Shown here piece by piece: positions 8,384-15,984 of a DNA stretch of 25,634 nucleotides (position 1 is its first letter; the number at the start of each line of letters is the position of its first letter). Location of the stretch: contig CP070771.1 in the NCBI GenBank assembly GCA_020345785.1, positions 3,894,761 to 3,920,394 of the forward strand, written 5' to 3'. A program made the position numbers and the translations under genes. Under the pieces are notes generated by a model. It saw only the letters and a program-made list of their open reading frames with translations. It did not search any database and was not told where the DNA came from. Source of the DNA: Desulfobacterales bacterium (GTDB taxonomy: Bacteria > Desulfobacterota > Desulfobacteria > Desulfobacterales > JAFDCJ01).

Positions 8384-8824
8384 TTATGACCCCGCTTTCT
8401 GGTACAGCTCGACTATAACATTATCCGGTCCCTTGAAAAATGCGATTTTGGGACCATTTTCCCTGGTTACCATGGGCGGGGAGTTGAACTGGTACCCAAG
8501 GTTTTTGATCTTCTGGTAACTTTCATCGACGTCTTCAACAATGAAGGCGATATGAACAAGTCCTGGCTCGTCCTGTGGTTTGTAGCTGTAATTCAGCTTG
8601 GCTTGGTCTTTGTTCTTGTATTCGATCAATTCTAATCGATGTTTTCCTTTCGTGACGTAGCACACTGCGACCTCGGCATTCTCGACATCCACTACTCGGC
8701 TTACTTTTTCCCCCGTGTGATAGGCACGAGTATCTTCCTGCATTCCAAGAACCTCAGTATAAAATCGAACTGATTCTTCGAGATTTCGAACGCTTATACC
8801 AACATGCAAAAAATCGTTGACCAT
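8384..8824 (-). CDS. VOC-superfamily (glyoxalase-fold) protein
   Basis: A 146-residue vicinal-oxygen-chelate fold protein with two beta-alpha-beta-beta-beta modules. The four expected metal ligands are visible: His in LHVGISV near the start, Glu in LELIEY, His in LVHIAF and Glu in IVELYQ near the end. Relatives include lactoylglutathione lyase, methylmalonyl-CoA epimerase and dioxygenases; the FYTEVLG and KNLGY segments fit the small epimerase/glyoxalase types. I start it at ATG 8824, preceded by GGGAGGA; the frame is open to 8866 without a comparable site. As the first gene after the operon promoter it probably acts on a pathway intermediate, for example an isomerisation, epimerisation or aldehyde detoxification (inference). 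Confidence 0.85.
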   Translation of the reverse strand: MVNDFLHVGISVRNLEESVRFYTEVLGMQEDTRAYHTGEKVSRVVDVENAEVAVCYVTKGKHRLELIEYKNKDQAKLNYSYKPQDEPGLVHIAFIVEDVDESYQKIKNLGYQFNSPPMVTRENGPKIAFFKGPDNVIVELYQKAGS

Positions 8825-8894
8825 AAGATCCTCCCTGTCGCGGCTGAACGCATTTTCCGAAAACAAGTAATTTTGTTATCTTGTAATATTTTGT

Positions 8895-8912
8895 TTACAT
8901 GTTTATATGTTT
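8895..8912. promoter_or_regulatory. Operator-like inverted repeat, site 1
   Basis: The minus strand reads AAACATATAAACATGTAA, with arms ACAT and ATGT around six bases. The identical 18 bases occur at 15760-15777 before the second leftward operon, and a degenerate version occurs at 10145-10165 before the GntR-family gene. Identity over 18 bases at two promoter regions in one locus points to a shared local regulator, most simply the adjacent GntR/HutC protein (inference). Confidence 0.65.
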
Positions 8913-8930
8913 AAGGGCGAACATTGTCAA
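8902..8930 (-). promoter_or_regulatory. Sigma-70-type promoter for the VOC-E1-E2-deoC-kinase-lpd operon
   Basis: On the minus strand, a -35 TTGACA (8925-8930) and a -10 TATAAA (8902-8907) are separated by exactly 17 bases, nearly consensus. Transcription would start near 8895, about 70 bases before the VOC start codon. The -10 is embedded in the inverted-repeat operator at 8895-8912, the expected layout for repression. Confidence 0.75.
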
Positions 8931-9334
8931 GAAAAAAATCCATCACTGGATTCAAGCTTATGTGCTGGTTGCGGCTTGGTGTAACGGGTCTTTATTGGGC
9001 TAACGCGAAAGTACATCTTTTGCGAGCGCGGGAGGATCCAACTTTCGCGAACGGTAGATTTTTATTCAGAAAAATTGCTTGGAGAATCGGATTGTCGATT
9101 CTTTCAACCGCCGTTGGTTTCAAAACCACGGCGTCAACGACCACCTGCGCAGCATGCGGCTTGAATTTTCGATCACAAACAGAAAAGCCAGGAGGACGTT
9201 GGTACGCTCGGCGTTGAACTTGAAATCCGCCGCGGCGGATTTGTTTGTCACGCATCAGAAGGGGTTCGCGGATGATTTAGAAACTGAACTGGCAGGCTGC
9301 CAGCAGGATTCAAGCTTAAAACCTGCCATTGGCC
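8931..9334. other. Gap of about 400 bases with several stem-loops, no convincing gene
   Basis: Open frames exist on both strands but none has a recognisable motif or a good ribosome site. The stretch contains successive inverted repeats: CGCGAAAGT/ACTTTCGCG (9004-9012, 9041-9049), AGAATCG/CGATTCT close by, an imperfect pair around CGCCGTTGG/CCACGGCG, and a perfect 20-base palindrome at 9223-9242. It could be a relic of a mobile element or an untranslated structured region between the GntR gene and the operon promoter. Confidence 0.4.
9223..9242. repeat. Perfect 20-base palindrome
   Basis: AAATCCGCCGCGGCGGATTT equals its own reverse complement. It lies about 90 bases past the GntR stop codon, in the direction of that gene's transcription. 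The T-rich base pairs are within the stem rather than after it, so terminator activity is possible but not clear; a REP-like element or protein-binding site is equally possible. Confidence 0.55.
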
Positions 9335-10144
9335 CTAATCCTTATGGGAAAAATACTCGGGAGGTCTTTCGAGGGTAGATTTTAACACACAATTGGTGCC
9401 TTTTATCCGGGCGTCGAAATTTTCCACCGCCTGCCCGTCGGAGTCGTAGGCAACACCTTTCATTCGAAAGCATGGCTCCCACAATTCCACCTGAAGCAAC
9501 TGTGCGTCCATGAGTGACATCCGGCCTGCCATAACCTCCCTTTCGGCCCGAACGATCTCCAGATCTAAATGTTCTCGCAGGAGCCCGTAAAGATCTGTAA
9601 CAAAACTCTTTTCATCAATCTCGAGCAATTTGGAAAATCGGGAAAACGGCAGATAAGAATCGACCACGATGAGCGGTTTATTGTCGATAAAGCGCAAGCG
9701 CTTCAAATGAATAACCGAATCGCCAGGATTGATCCCCAGTGCGTTTGACACCGCGGCCAAGGACTTTTCCTGGTTGCGTTCGAGCAGATCTGTGTGGTGC
9801 CGCCGCCCGATTTTATCAACCATCTCCCCAAAGCTAAGCAGTGAGCTCATCAGAACCAATGATACGCCCTTTAGCTTTTGAACAATTGTACCCTTGCCTC
9901 GAATCCGCTTCAAATAATCGTTTTTTATCAGTATATTGATTGCTCGATTTACAGTTGGACGACTGACTTCAAGTTGGGAGGAGATTTCTTCTTCACTGAA
10001 AAAGCGGGTTCCGGGTTTAAGTATATTGCTGCTTAGGAAGTGTTCCAAAACATAGGCGACCTGATAATAAAGCGGCAAGTCGCTTTCAATCAAATACACC
10101 TTATATTTCGTTAGTTTATTATTTACATCATCATATGTTCTCAT
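9335..10144 (-). CDS. GntR/HutC-family transcriptional regulator
   Basis: A 269-residue regulator with an N-terminal winged helix-turn-helix (FFSEEEISSQLEVSRPTVNRA, then the wing KRIRGKGTIVQ) and a C-terminal UTRA ligand-binding domain (RFIDNKPLIVVDSYLPFSRF and onward), the HutC-subfamily layout. It probably senses a sugar or sugar phosphate of this locus and represses both leftward operons. The start is uncertain. The ATG at 10144 has no ribosome site and lies only 8 bases from a good -10, implying a leaderless mRNA. In-frame GTG (10099) or TTG (10093, preceded by AAGG) would start nearer the usual family N-terminus, DLPLYYQ. It lies between the importer genes and the dehydrogenase operon. 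Confidence 0.9.
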   Translation of the reverse strand: MRTYDDVNNKLTKYKVYLIESDLPLYYQVAYVLEHFLSSNILKPGTRFFSEEEISSQLEVSRPTVNRAINILIKNDYLKRIRGKGTIVQKLKGVSLVLMSSLLSFGEMVDKIGRRHHTDLLERNQEKSLAAVSNALGINPGDSVIHLKRLRFIDNKPLIVVDSYLPFSRFSKLLEIDEKSFVTDLYGLLREHLDLEIVRAEREVMAGRMSLMDAQLLQVELWEPCFRMKGVAYDSDGQAVENFDARIKGTNCVLKSTLERPPEYFSHKD

Positions 10145-10181
10145 GCTTACAACTTATATATGCTTTCTAAATGAATTTCAA
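10145..10181 (-). promoter_or_regulatory. Promoter and operator-like sequence of the GntR gene
   Basis: On the minus strand, TTGAAA (10176-10181) and TATAAG (10153-10158) are spaced by 17 bases. The -10 lies inside AAGCATATATAAGTTGTAAGC (10145-10165), a degenerate match to the 18-base operator found at 8895 and 15760, suggesting autoregulation. This promoter would give the regulator expression independent of the upstream importer genes. Confidence 0.5.
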
Positions 10182-10236
10182 GATAAAAAAATCCTTTGGC
10201 TAAAATTCATCCTCCTGAAAAAGGGAATGCTGCTTA

Positions 10237-11226
10237 TCAGTTTTTTGTCTTTAATTTATAAATTCGATTGCTGAAGTATTCGCTTTGCAGCGCCATGTTA
10301 ATGGAAAGCGCTCCAAGCAGGAGGGAGCCTTTTACAAATTTCACGAAAAATGGATTTACACCCATCATGGTAAGCCCGTTGGTGAGCGCTATGAGAATAA
10401 CCGTCGCTAAAATTACGCCTAAAGTTTTTATTCTACCATAGACCACCACGCTGAATACGGCAATGATCAGGGCATCAAGAAGGAACCCATCGCCGATATC
10501 AACACTGACGACCCCCATGTGAGAGGTATGCACAATTCCCGTAATTAAAGAAAAAATTCCACCCATCACAAAGGTCAGCATCGTATATTTTCGGATGTTG
10601 ATGCCGGACAGCCAGCTATCAGTGATATTTCCGCCCGTGCTCGACACGCGTCGACCAAATACCGTTCTTTCCATTTGATAATAACAGATGACGGCCAGCG
10701 TTATCATGATGAGGATCGTGTTATGAATGGAAAGGATTTTACCGTTACCGATAACCGTATAGGCGTCGGGCAAAAACATGATGATGTTGCCACTGTTTAT
10801 CCAATATCGCAATCCGAGGATAATAAACTGGGGCCCCAACGTGACGATAAATGAAGAGATGCCGAGGTAGGCAACGAGCAAACCGTTGAACAGGCCGAAG
10901 ATGAGGCCAATTGAAATGCCGCCGGCAAGTCCAAGCACAATTCCGACCTCATATCGTTTTAAAACGGTTGTCGCGATGATGGCCGAAAAGCCCGCGATAT
11001 GGCCTAATGAAAGATCGATACCACCGGCCGCAATAATAACGGCCATGCCGAAGGAAATGATACAAAGCTTGCTCGCCTCTTTTAAGATATCAAACAAATT
11101 GGCTTTTTCGATGAAGGTGGAAGTGAAAATTTGAAAAAACAGCACCATGCCAGCGAGAATACCCGCCAGGATTAATGTCGCCTTGGTAGGGGCATTTTTT
11201 TTTAGAACAGACTGGTATGCATTCAT
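10237..11226 (-). CDS. Ribose-type ABC transporter permease 1
   Basis: A 329-residue inner-membrane permease of the BPD_transp_2/RbsC family, predicted to span the membrane eight to ten times. The cytoplasmic N-terminus precedes a hydrophobic helix (ATLILAGILAGMVLFFQIFT). The family hallmark AAGGIDLSLGHIAGFSAI lies near residue 65-82, with alternating hydrophobic helices to the end. It pairs with the second permease 17 bases upstream and the ATPase beyond. It appears intact, unlike its partner. It is the last importer gene before the regulator. Substrate is likely a monosaccharide, polyol or small hydroxy compound. Confidence 0.9.
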   Translation of the reverse strand: MNAYQSVLKKNAPTKATLILAGILAGMVLFFQIFTSTFIEKANLFDILKEASKLCIISFGMAVIIAAGGIDLSLGHIAGFSAIIATTVLKRYEVGIVLGLAGGISIGLIFGLFNGLLVAYLGISSFIVTLGPQFIILGLRYWINSGNIIMFLPDAYTVIGNGKILSIHNTILIMITLAVICYYQMERTVFGRRVSSTGGNITDSWLSGINIRKYTMLTFVMGGIFSLITGIVHTSHMGVVSVDIGDGFLLDALIIAVFSVVVYGRIKTLGVILATVILIALTNGLTMMGVNPFFVKFVKGSLLLGALSINMALQSEYFSNRIYKLKTKN

Positions 11227-11243
11227 AGGCCGACCTTAAAGCA

Positions 11244-12201
11244 TCAAAGCTTGATCTGTTTAATGGAGCGATTTTTAATGCTCGACAAACTCACGGCAAT
11301 TAACAGCAAAAAGCCCTGAATCGGATTTATAAAGTAATATACCATGCCGATTTGAGTTAAAAAATTGATAATCAAACTCAAAAACAGGGCACTGATCAAA
11401 GTGCCCAAGGGATTGACCCTTCCAGGTTCAAACATGGTGGTACTGAGAAAGCAGGCGGCCAGCGAGGGAACAAATAGGGCCCATCCGGAATCGATAACTC
11501 CCCCCCGAGCTTCGCAGGGGTTCGATGACTCCGGCGATGCCGAAACACAGCGATGCGAATATAAATGCCATCCATTTTATGCGCATGGTTTTGATTCCAA
11601 CTTCTTTGGCTGCTTCAAAATTCTCACCAATCAGCTTGAGTTTAAATCCGGCATTGCTGTAAGCGATTATTATGAAATAAACGATGAATGAAATCATTAA
11701 TATGATGGCGGGAAAAGGGACACTGAAAATTTGCATGGTGGCAATTGCCAGCACTTTTTGATTGTCAATCCACACCGCACGGCCGTTGGTCAGGCCGCGC
11801 TGCAGCCCCATCATGATGAACATCATACTCAGGGTTGCCAATAGGGCAGAATATTTCAGTTTGCTGATAAAAAAGCCGTTGTGGATGCCGAAGCTAAGCG
11901 ATATGCCAATCACAATCAAGGCTGCCGTAAATCCGCTGACCCAATTCAACAGCAAAACAAACACGGTACCCAGCAGCCCCAGAGAACCCACATAGGACAA
12001 ATCGATTTCGCCGCACATCATGACGATGGACAGTCCGATGGAAACGAGACTCAACACCGTCGCCTGCGCAGCAATATTCATCAAATTTGACCAGCTTAAC
12101 AATGGCAGTTCAAAAAAGATCAGCTGCATCAGAATAATAAACAACAGCAGGACGACGACAGTTCCGAACCTTGCTAAGTAGTCACCGGCTTTGGACTTCA
12201 T
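11244..12201 (-). pseudogene. Ribose-type ABC transporter permease 2, split by a frameshift
   Basis: The 5' frame (12201 to 11428, 257 residues) carries the RbsC-family N-terminal two thirds, including MMCGEIDLSYVGSLGLLG, then runs into unrelated residues (SYRFRMGPICS) and stops. The rest of the family sequence resumes in another frame as GVIDSGWALFVPSLAACFLS and continues to a stop at 11244. The switch point is a run of seven C on the plus strand (11500-11506; G on the coding strand). Six G would restore one continuous 318-residue permease. The cause may be a true inactivating mutation, slippage-type phase variation, or a homopolymer error in the assembly. The ATG overlaps the end of the ATPase gene by 20 bases. 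Confidence 0.85.
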
Positions 12202-13699
12202 TATGAACGCCTCCCCCCATCATGTTCATTAAAACGGCTTCTCTTGTTGTGGCTTCGGGAATTACTTCCGAAACGATTGAGCCCCGATGCATAATCAATA
12301 GACGGTCACAAAGCCCCATGGCCTCCTGGATATCACTCGTTGAAAGCATAACCGCAGTGCCGGCTTCGATCAAATTGCCAATCAATTCATAGATCTCAAA
12401 TTTGGCGCCGATGTCTATGCCGGCAGTCACCTCGTCAAGCAGGAAAACTTTCTGCGATCCTGCAACCCATTTGCCAAGAACCACTTTTTGCTGGTTGCCG
12501 CCGCTGAGAAATTTTACGCTGGTATCCGGATCCGGTGTCTTGATCTGCAGGCGGTCGATTAGCTCAAATGCCTTTTGCTGTTCTTTTTTTCTTTTAATGA
12601 AACCCAGTTGCGAGAAAGAACGAAGATTGACCAAGGTAAGATTTTCGCGCACGGCAAAATCCATGACCAGGCCTTCATCGGACCTATCTTCGGGCAAATA
12701 TGCAATTCCAGCTTCAAAGGCATCAGCCGGTTTTTGGATGAAGGTATTATCGGATCCAATAAGAATCTCACCGCTATCTGGATGTTTAGCACCAAAGATT
12801 AATTGTAAGACTTCGCTTTTTCCGGCCCCCACGGCACCTACCAGTCCTACTAATTCGCCGGCCTTTATCGAGAAGGATAAATTTTTGACGACACTTCCAT
12901 AGGTCAGGTTCCTAACTTCAACAGCTGTTTTTCCCTTGTCGGTTTTGCGTTTTGTTATGAACTGTTCAACTTCTCTCCCGATCATCTGGCGAACCAATTC
13001 CTCCTGAGATATTTCAGAGATTTCGGCAGTCAGGACCTGGAGACCATCCCGAAGAACAGTCACCCGATCGCAAACTCGATAGATCTCCTCGAGTCGATGG
13101 GAAATATATATAATTGTGACTTTTTCTTGTATCAAAACTTTTAAAAGCGTAAATAGCTGCGCCGTTTCTTCCAGGCCCAACCTTGCAGTTGGCTCATCTA
13201 AAATTAAGACCTTTGGCTTTTGGGCAAGTGCTCTGGCAAGGATCACCAGCTGGCTTTGGGCGGCACTTAATTTTGCTGCGGATTGTTCAATACTCAAGGA
13301 ATTGCTCACAAATTTCAGCGCTTTTTTTGCCTCTGGATAGCCGGCCTTCCAATTGAGCAACCCCCAACTGTTCGTCGGAGGATTCCCTAGCAGAATATTC
13401 TGGCCGATGTTTAAGCTCCCCACGACGTTAAGGTCTTGATGGACTGTCATCATCCCCAACTTCTGAATTTCCCAGGGCGACAGATCGTTAATGGATTCCC
13501 CTCTATAGGTGATTGAGCCCTTATTTTCCTTAATTTCCCGGCCGAGGATTTTCATCAGGGTTGACTTGCCGGCACCATTTTCACCGACAATCCCGTGCAC
13601 TTCCCCTTCGTAAACCTGCAAATCCACCCCTTGCAACGCATTTACACCGCCAAATTTTTTTTCAATGTGATGTATGTCCAAAATACAGGATTGACTCAT
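12182..13699 (-). CDS. Ribose/sugar ABC transporter ATP-binding protein (RbsA-like, two ABC domains)
   Basis: A 505-residue tandem ATPase that energises sugar import. The first domain has Walker A GENGAGKST (39-47), a signature-like LSAAQSQLVILARAL and Walker B VLILDEPTA. The second has the divergent Walker A GAVGAGKSE, signature LSGGNQQKVVLGKW and Walker B FLLDEVTAG. These asymmetries are normal for the RbsA/MglA/XylG group. Length is standard (about 500). A GGAG site lies 7 bases before the ATG. It follows the binding-protein gene across a stable hairpin and overlaps the next permease by 20 bases, so translation of the two is probably coupled. Confidence 0.93.
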   Translation of the reverse strand: MSQSCILDIHHIEKKFGGVNALQGVDLQVYEGEVHGIVGENGAGKSTLMKILGREIKENKGSITYRGESINDLSPWEIQKLGMMTVHQDLNVVGSLNIGQNILLGNPPTNSWGLLNWKAGYPEAKKALKFVSNSLSIEQSAAKLSAAQSQLVILARALAQKPKVLILDEPTARLGLEETAQLFTLLKVLIQEKVTIIYISHRLEEIYRVCDRVTVLRDGLQVLTAEISEISQEELVRQMIGREVEQFITKRKTDKGKTAVEVRNLTYGSVVKNLSFSIKAGELVGLVGAVGAGKSEVLQLIFGAKHPDSGEILIGSDNTFIQKPADAFEAGIAYLPEDRSDEGLVMDFAVRENLTLVNLRSFSQLGFIKRKKEQQKAFELIDRLQIKTPDPDTSVKFLSGGNQQKVVLGKWVAGSQKVFLLDEVTAGIDIGAKFEIYELIGNLIEAGTAVMLSTSDIQEAMGLCDRLLIMHRGSIVSEVIPEATTREAVLMNMMGGGVHNEVQSR

Positions 13700-13718
13700 T
13701 CTTCACTCCCGCAAAAGG

Positions 13719-13752
13719 CGGTAGGATATGTGTCGGAACCTATATCCTACCG
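13719..13752 (-). promoter_or_regulatory. Intercistronic hairpin between binding-protein and ATPase genes
   Basis: An 11-base perfect stem (CGGTAGGATAT at 13719-13729 with ATATCCTACCG at 13742-13752) encloses a 12-base loop, just after the binding-protein stop and before the ATPase ribosome site. No T-run follows. Hairpins here are common in binding-protein-dependent transport operons, where they stabilise the upstream message so that binding protein is made in excess. Confidence 0.65.
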
Positions 13753-13797
13753 GCTGTTTGCTGTCTCAAAGTAGTCCAAAATTTTGGTTATTGCACC

Positions 13798-14792
13798 TCA
13801 AAACGGGCGCTTGGTGTCATAATGATAAATGTCCCAGCATTCAGCCGGCGTCATGGGCGTTAACTTCGAAAAGTCTTTATCAGGATCGCCATTGGAGATA
13901 AAGTAGGTGGGTCCGAAAACCGACAACGGCACACTGTCAACGCCTTGTGTCAGGGCTCGATCCATAAACTCAGCCGCCAGCTTTCCTAACACCCGAGCGT
14001 TTTGTCCCATGCACATCATGACAGGCGCATCGGGCTTTGCCATTTCGGCCAGCAGGCGCTTGCCCGGATCTGCGCTGGAAATGAAGATCTGTTCGGTCTT
14101 CCCCATTTCCTTAACGGCCTTAATGGCGCCAACCGTCGGCATATCCCAGGTGGTGATAATACCCTTTAGGTCGGGGTGCTGACGAATTGTGCTCTTCACA
14201 ATGTTGTAGGCATTGCCGACGGGATCATCCACGCCGACTTCGAAAGTGTTCAGGACTTCAATTCCCGGAAACTCAGCAAACGTTGCCTGGGCCATGCGCG
14301 CCCGTATCAGCAAAGAATGCCATCCCGGTGTGTCTAAAACAATTACTTTTCCCTGGCCTTTCATTTTAGTGCTTAGGAATATACCCATTTGGGTTCCACC
14401 TGAATAATTATCAGCATACACGCCGCTGATCGCACCGGGCAGCACCATATCGACTGCAACCAATGGTATTTCGGCAGCTTTGATTTTTTTGGAGACCTCT
14501 ATGAAGGCCGGTCCCACGCCGCCGGCGATGATGATGCCATCCACTTTCCGCTGCATAAAGTTTTCTGTATCCATCACCTGTTTGCGGGTTTGGCCCTCGG
14601 CGTTCGAGTGTATAACTTTATAGCCTTTTTCTTCCAGGTATTTTTTGATTTCGCCGCCGCAATAAATATTCCAGTCATTGCCCATCCATATGGCGGTTAC
14701 CCCGATTACTTTTTGCTGGGCAATATGCCGTTGGGGAAAATGAAGACCGATATCAGAATCAATAATAACAGTAGGATATAATTCTTTTTCAT
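13798..14792 (-). pseudogene. Periplasmic sugar-binding protein (RbsB-like), frameshifted after the signal peptide
   Basis: An ATG at 14792 with a strong AGGAG site begins a lysine-rich then leucine-rich signal peptide (MKKNYILLLLLILISVFIFP), but the frame stops after about 28 codons. The mature protein resumes in another frame at AQQKVIGVTAIWMGNDWN and runs 300 residues to 13798 with the type I periplasmic-binding-protein pattern (RKVDGIIIAGG, LKGIITTWDMPTVGAIKAVKE). One missing base near 14715-14740, for example in the ATATTGCC or CCCC stretch, would restore a 331-residue secreted protein. Without repair, the first usable ATG (14685) yields an unexported fragment. It may be a real mutation or an assembly error. 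The mature sequence itself is well conserved, with no further breaks. Confidence 0.85.
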
Positions 14793-14908
14793 TTTTTCTC
14801 CTTTTTTCCTAAATATCTGCTGTCATGTTTAACAAAAATATCAATGTTGCGACAACGACTTTAAATTTTTACCTCCTTTCTTCGCCTTGAGGTTCTGATG
14901 ATTCAGTC

Positions 14909-15736
14909 TCAAACGCCGAAGGCGGCCTTGAATGCATCGGCAATTTCAGGGTGAACATCCGGATTAATCCCGTCCTCATCATACGCAATATTCAGAACAT
15001 CCAAATCATGCTTTAATTGAACTACTTCCTGTTCTGGCGTGACTCTAGGCGGCACGGATCGGGTCAACGGGGTCAGCCAGGCATTTAGCGTATGTCCGCC
15101 GTCAACCACCAAATCATGGCCGGTCACATAGTTGGCAGCATCAGAAGCCAGGAATACTATCGGTCCATATAAATCCTCGGGCCGTTGAACATGACCCAAT
15201 GGTGTTAATTCCCGGATCCGATCCCGAACGATGACCGGCGTTGAGGCGTGCATGGGGGTCAGCACATAGCTGGGGCTGATACTGTTGACGTTGATGTTGT
15301 ATTGCCCCCATTCAGCGGCCAGTGTTTTGGTCATATGAACGATGCCGGCCTCGGAGGCATCGTAGGAAGCATTGCAATTGGCGATGGTGGCTGACATTGA
15401 GGCCATGTTGATAATCTTGCCTCCGGCAGGGGATTGTTTTATCATCTGCTTAGCTTCGGCCTGGGCACAGAGAAATATTCCCGTCAAATTCACCGCAATG
15501 ACCTGGTCCCATGAATTCTGGTCGATCTCTTCATCGGCCCCAAGGATGGCGATCCCGGCGTTGTTAACGCCGATGTCCAAACGACCGAATTTTTGAACAA
15601 CTTTTTTAACCATCGCCTGGACCTGATCTTTGGCAGCCACATCGCATTTCACGAATAACACATCACATAAGGGGCTAATTAGGCAATAGGTTGCTTTAAT
15701 CATTGATTTTTTTTTACTTGACAAAGTGACTGACAA
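14909..15736 (-). pseudogene. N-terminally truncated short-chain dehydrogenase
   Basis: From residue 25 onward this matches a classical SDR (DVLFVKCDV, NNAG at 58-61, SMSATIAN, and the closing GHDLVVDGGHT), followed by an unusual C-terminal tail of about 60 residues. The first beta-alpha unit with the TGxxxGIG cofactor motif is missing and is replaced by about 24 unrelated residues. The catalytic YxxxK reads YDASE (Y125...E129), where a single A-to-G change would turn Lys into Glu. The open frame begins at a TTG (15736); the first ATG is at 15703. Both missing elements are essential in the family, so I treat it as inactive. It is first in the operon with the importer, directly after the operator. 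Confidence 0.75.
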
Positions 15737-15759
15737 ATCCTATATGTGTCACCTTGTCC

Positions 15760-15777
15760 TTACATGTTTATATGTTT
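15760..15777. promoter_or_regulatory. Operator-like inverted repeat, site 2
   Basis: This is identical over 18 bases to the site at 8895-8912 (minus strand AAACATATAAACATGTAA). A TATAAA (minus strand, 15767-15772) lies inside it, as at site 1, but no good -35 is visible 17 bases upstream. It precedes the importer operon and lies 208 bases before the divergent zinc dehydrogenase, so it could control both directions. Confidence 0.65.
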
Positions 15778-15984
15778 TTCTCTAAACATCGATTCTCAAA
15801 AAGGATTCCATCGGATAAGGGGTAACCGCATTTTGAAATTCTTGTGGATGGATTGAGCGGCAAAATTGGAAGGCTAGATTTGATTTTCATGATTAATCCT
15901 GGTTTTCACTTTCAATCGCAATTTAAATCGGCTTGAAACCTTTCTATTCATAATCGGCTTGTTGGATAGTAGAGGAGAGACTTT

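Noticed and set aside
8924..9378. Overlapping open frames on both strands between the VOC promoter and the GntR gene
   Set aside because: No family features and no start signals; the inverted repeats present generate mirrored open frames.
11428..11510. Programmed ribosomal frameshift in permease 2
   Set aside because: A G7 run alone is not a typical slippery heptamer, no stimulatory structure was evident, and permeases of this family are not known to use recoding. Indel or slippage is simpler.
10237..14792. Identification of the importer and kinase as an AI-2 (Lsr) system
   Set aside because: Layout is similar, but the aldolase is DeoC-type with the DeoC triad, the binding protein does not resemble LsrB as I remember it, and LsrG and LsrR are absent.
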